From the NCBI GenBank assembly GCA_030151135.1, contig JASLEQ010000394.1, positions 1-8,274 on the forward strand: a DNA stretch of 8,274 nt, written 5' to 3'. Positions 5,757-8,274 of the stretch are shown in pieces; the stretch's first letter is position 1; the number at the start of each line of letters is the position of its first letter. The notes under the pieces are model-generated. The model searched no databases, was not told where the DNA came from, and worked only from the letters and a program-made list of their open reading frames with translations. Both the position numbers and the translations under genes were made by a program. The DNA is from Candidatus Sulfotelmatobacter sp. (lineage in GTDB: Bacteria; Acidobacteriota; Terriglobia; Terriglobales; SbA1).

Positions 5757-6293
5757 ATGCTCAGCGTTCATCTCATTTTGTTTTTGATGTTCGGCATCGT
5801 CGCCGTCGCAGGCGCTGTCAACCTGCTGGTGCAGCGGCATCCGATCAATAGTGCTTTGTCGTTGATCGCCGTGATGGCAGCTTTGGCGGGCGAATACATG
5901 CTTCTCGGGGCGGAGTTCGTGGCTGCCGTGCAGGTAATCGTCTACGCCGGCGCGATCATGGTCTTGTTCGTTTTCGTGATCATGCTGCTGAATGCCGGAG
6001 TCGAAGAGCAGACCAAGGGCAGCCGCGTAGCGCTTATGTTCGGCGTTCCGGGAATGCTGGTCGGCAGCCTGCTGGTGGCGTGGGTCGTCCTCAAACATTC
6101 AGGGACAGAGGCCGTAGCGGTGGGCGCGCTGCCTGGCGCTCCCAGCACAATCGGCGAACTGCTATTCCATGAGTTTTTGCTGCCGTTCGAGATCACTTCG
6201 ATTCTGATTCTGATCGCCATCATGGGCGCGGTGGTACTGGCGAGTAAGCCGACAGTGCCCGGCGGCGGTCCGGCGAAGAAGGTGAACGACTGA
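5757..6293 (+). CDS. nuoJ: NADH-quinone oxidoreductase subunit J
   Basis: This is a small membrane subunit of complex I at the junction between NuoH and the antiporter-like subunits. Its 178 residues match the family (about 170-185). Five hydrophobic segments are apparent, near 2-25, 30-51, 54-79, 90-112 and 139-163. The third contains the diagnostic stretch [20 protein letters not shown] (58-77), whose tyrosine/glycine region forms the pi-bulge helix implicated in coupling. The ATG at 5757 gives the full first helix; it has no Shine-Dalgarno and follows the nuoH-nuoJ hairpin. The TGA stop overlaps the nuoK ATG by one base (TGATG), implying translational coupling. The short tail after the last helix is glycine- and lysine-rich. 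Confidence 0.97.
   Translation: MLSVHLILFLMFGIVAVAGAVNLLVQRHPINSALSLIAVMAALAGEYMLLGAEFVAAVQVIVYAGAIMVLFVFVIMLLNAGVEEQTKGSRVALMFGVPGMLVGSLLVAWVVLKHSGTEAVAVGALPGAPSTIGELLFHEFLLPFEITSILILIAIMGAVVLASKPTVPGGGPAKKVND
6279..6284 (+). promoter_or_regulatory. Ribosome binding site of nuoK inside the nuoJ 3' end
   Basis: The sequence aaggtg within gaagaaggtg lies 8 nt before the nuoK ATG (6293), in the last codons of nuoJ. It is a normally spaced Shine-Dalgarno-like site and contrasts with its absence before nuoF, nuoG and nuoJ. Confidence 0.65.
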
Positions 6294-6591
6294 TGGTTCC
6301 TCTTTCGTACTATCTCGTGTTGAGTGGAATCCTCTTCGCATGCGGCGTGACGGGATTTCTGATCAAGCGCAACATCATCACGATATTCATGTCCATCGAA
6401 CTGATGCTCAACGGCGTGAATCTGTCGTTCGTCGCGTTCGCGGCACACTGGCACGTGCTGGCCGGACAGGTTTTCGTGTTCTTCGTGATGGTCGTGGCGG
6501 CCGCGGAAGCGGCGGTCGGGTTGGCCATCATTATCTCTGTCTACCGAACCCGCGAAACCTTGAATGTCGACCAAGTGAACTTGCTTAAACT

Positions 6592-6595
<4 letters not shown>
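6293..6595 (+). CDS. nuoK: NADH-quinone oxidoreductase subunit K
   Basis: This is a three-helix MrpC-like membrane subunit of complex I that contributes to the proton path. Its 100 residues equal E. coli NuoK. The two functionally essential membrane glutamates are present: E36 in [12 protein letters not shown] and E72 in [13 protein letters not shown]. The loop [16 protein letters not shown] closes the protein, as is typical. It is coupled to both neighbours: its ATG overlaps the nuoJ stop by one base, and its stop overlaps the nuoL ATG by four (ATGA, 6592-6595). Nothing unusual is seen. Confidence 0.98.

Positions 6596-8274
<1,679 letters not shown>

Overview
The window is one co-directional (+ strand) stretch of a respiratory complex I (NADH:quinone oxidoreductase, nuo) operon. 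It reads nuoE (5' end cut by the window), nuoF, a small four-helix-bundle (23S rRNA IVS-type) gene, nuoG, nuoH, nuoJ, nuoK and nuoL (3' end cut by the window). Every catalytic or cluster-binding motif expected in these subunits is visible, so the operon looks functional. The protein flavour, moderate-to-high GC and the IVS-protein subfamily suggest an Acidobacteriota member (Koribacter-like). This is inference from memory of family features and has not been searched.

Layout. Positions 3-1780 carry NuoE and NuoF, the NADH-oxidising flavin module. Positions 1781-2231 are an unusual 451-nt gap. Positions 2232-4580 carry NuoG, with five iron-sulfur motifs. Positions 4636-5667 carry NuoH, the quinone-site membrane subunit. 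Positions 5757-8274 carry NuoJ, NuoK and NuoL, membrane subunits whose reading frames overlap by 1 and 4 nt. nuoI, which normally lies between nuoH and nuoJ, is absent there. An 89-nt gap holding a long imperfect hairpin takes its place.

The most interesting part is not the nuo genes. Both gaps flanking nuoF are filled, almost exactly from stop codon to start codon, by related AT-rich inverted-repeat elements. Their arms are tandem 8-nt units of the form AATTNNGT (reverse complement ACNNAATT). The nuoE-nuoF copy (338-454) has no ORF, only a GC-rich palindromic core. The nuoF-nuoG copy (1782-2230) carries a four-helix-bundle gene inside the arms. This matches the architecture of intervening sequences in bacterial 23S rRNA (terminal complementary stem with an IVP ORF in the loop), but here it sits within a protein-coding operon. 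I propose a mobile or RNA-processing 'mRNA intervening sequence' family with an ORF-bearing form and a short form. The genes directly downstream of the repeat-filled gaps (nuoF, nuoG, nuoJ) lack a recognisable Shine-Dalgarno sequence, whereas nuoH and nuoK have one.

How the genes work together: NuoE/F/G oxidise NADH through FMN and a chain of Fe-S clusters. Electrons pass to quinone at the NuoH interface via NuoB/CD/I, which lie outside the window. NuoH/J/K/L form part of the proton-translocating membrane arm.
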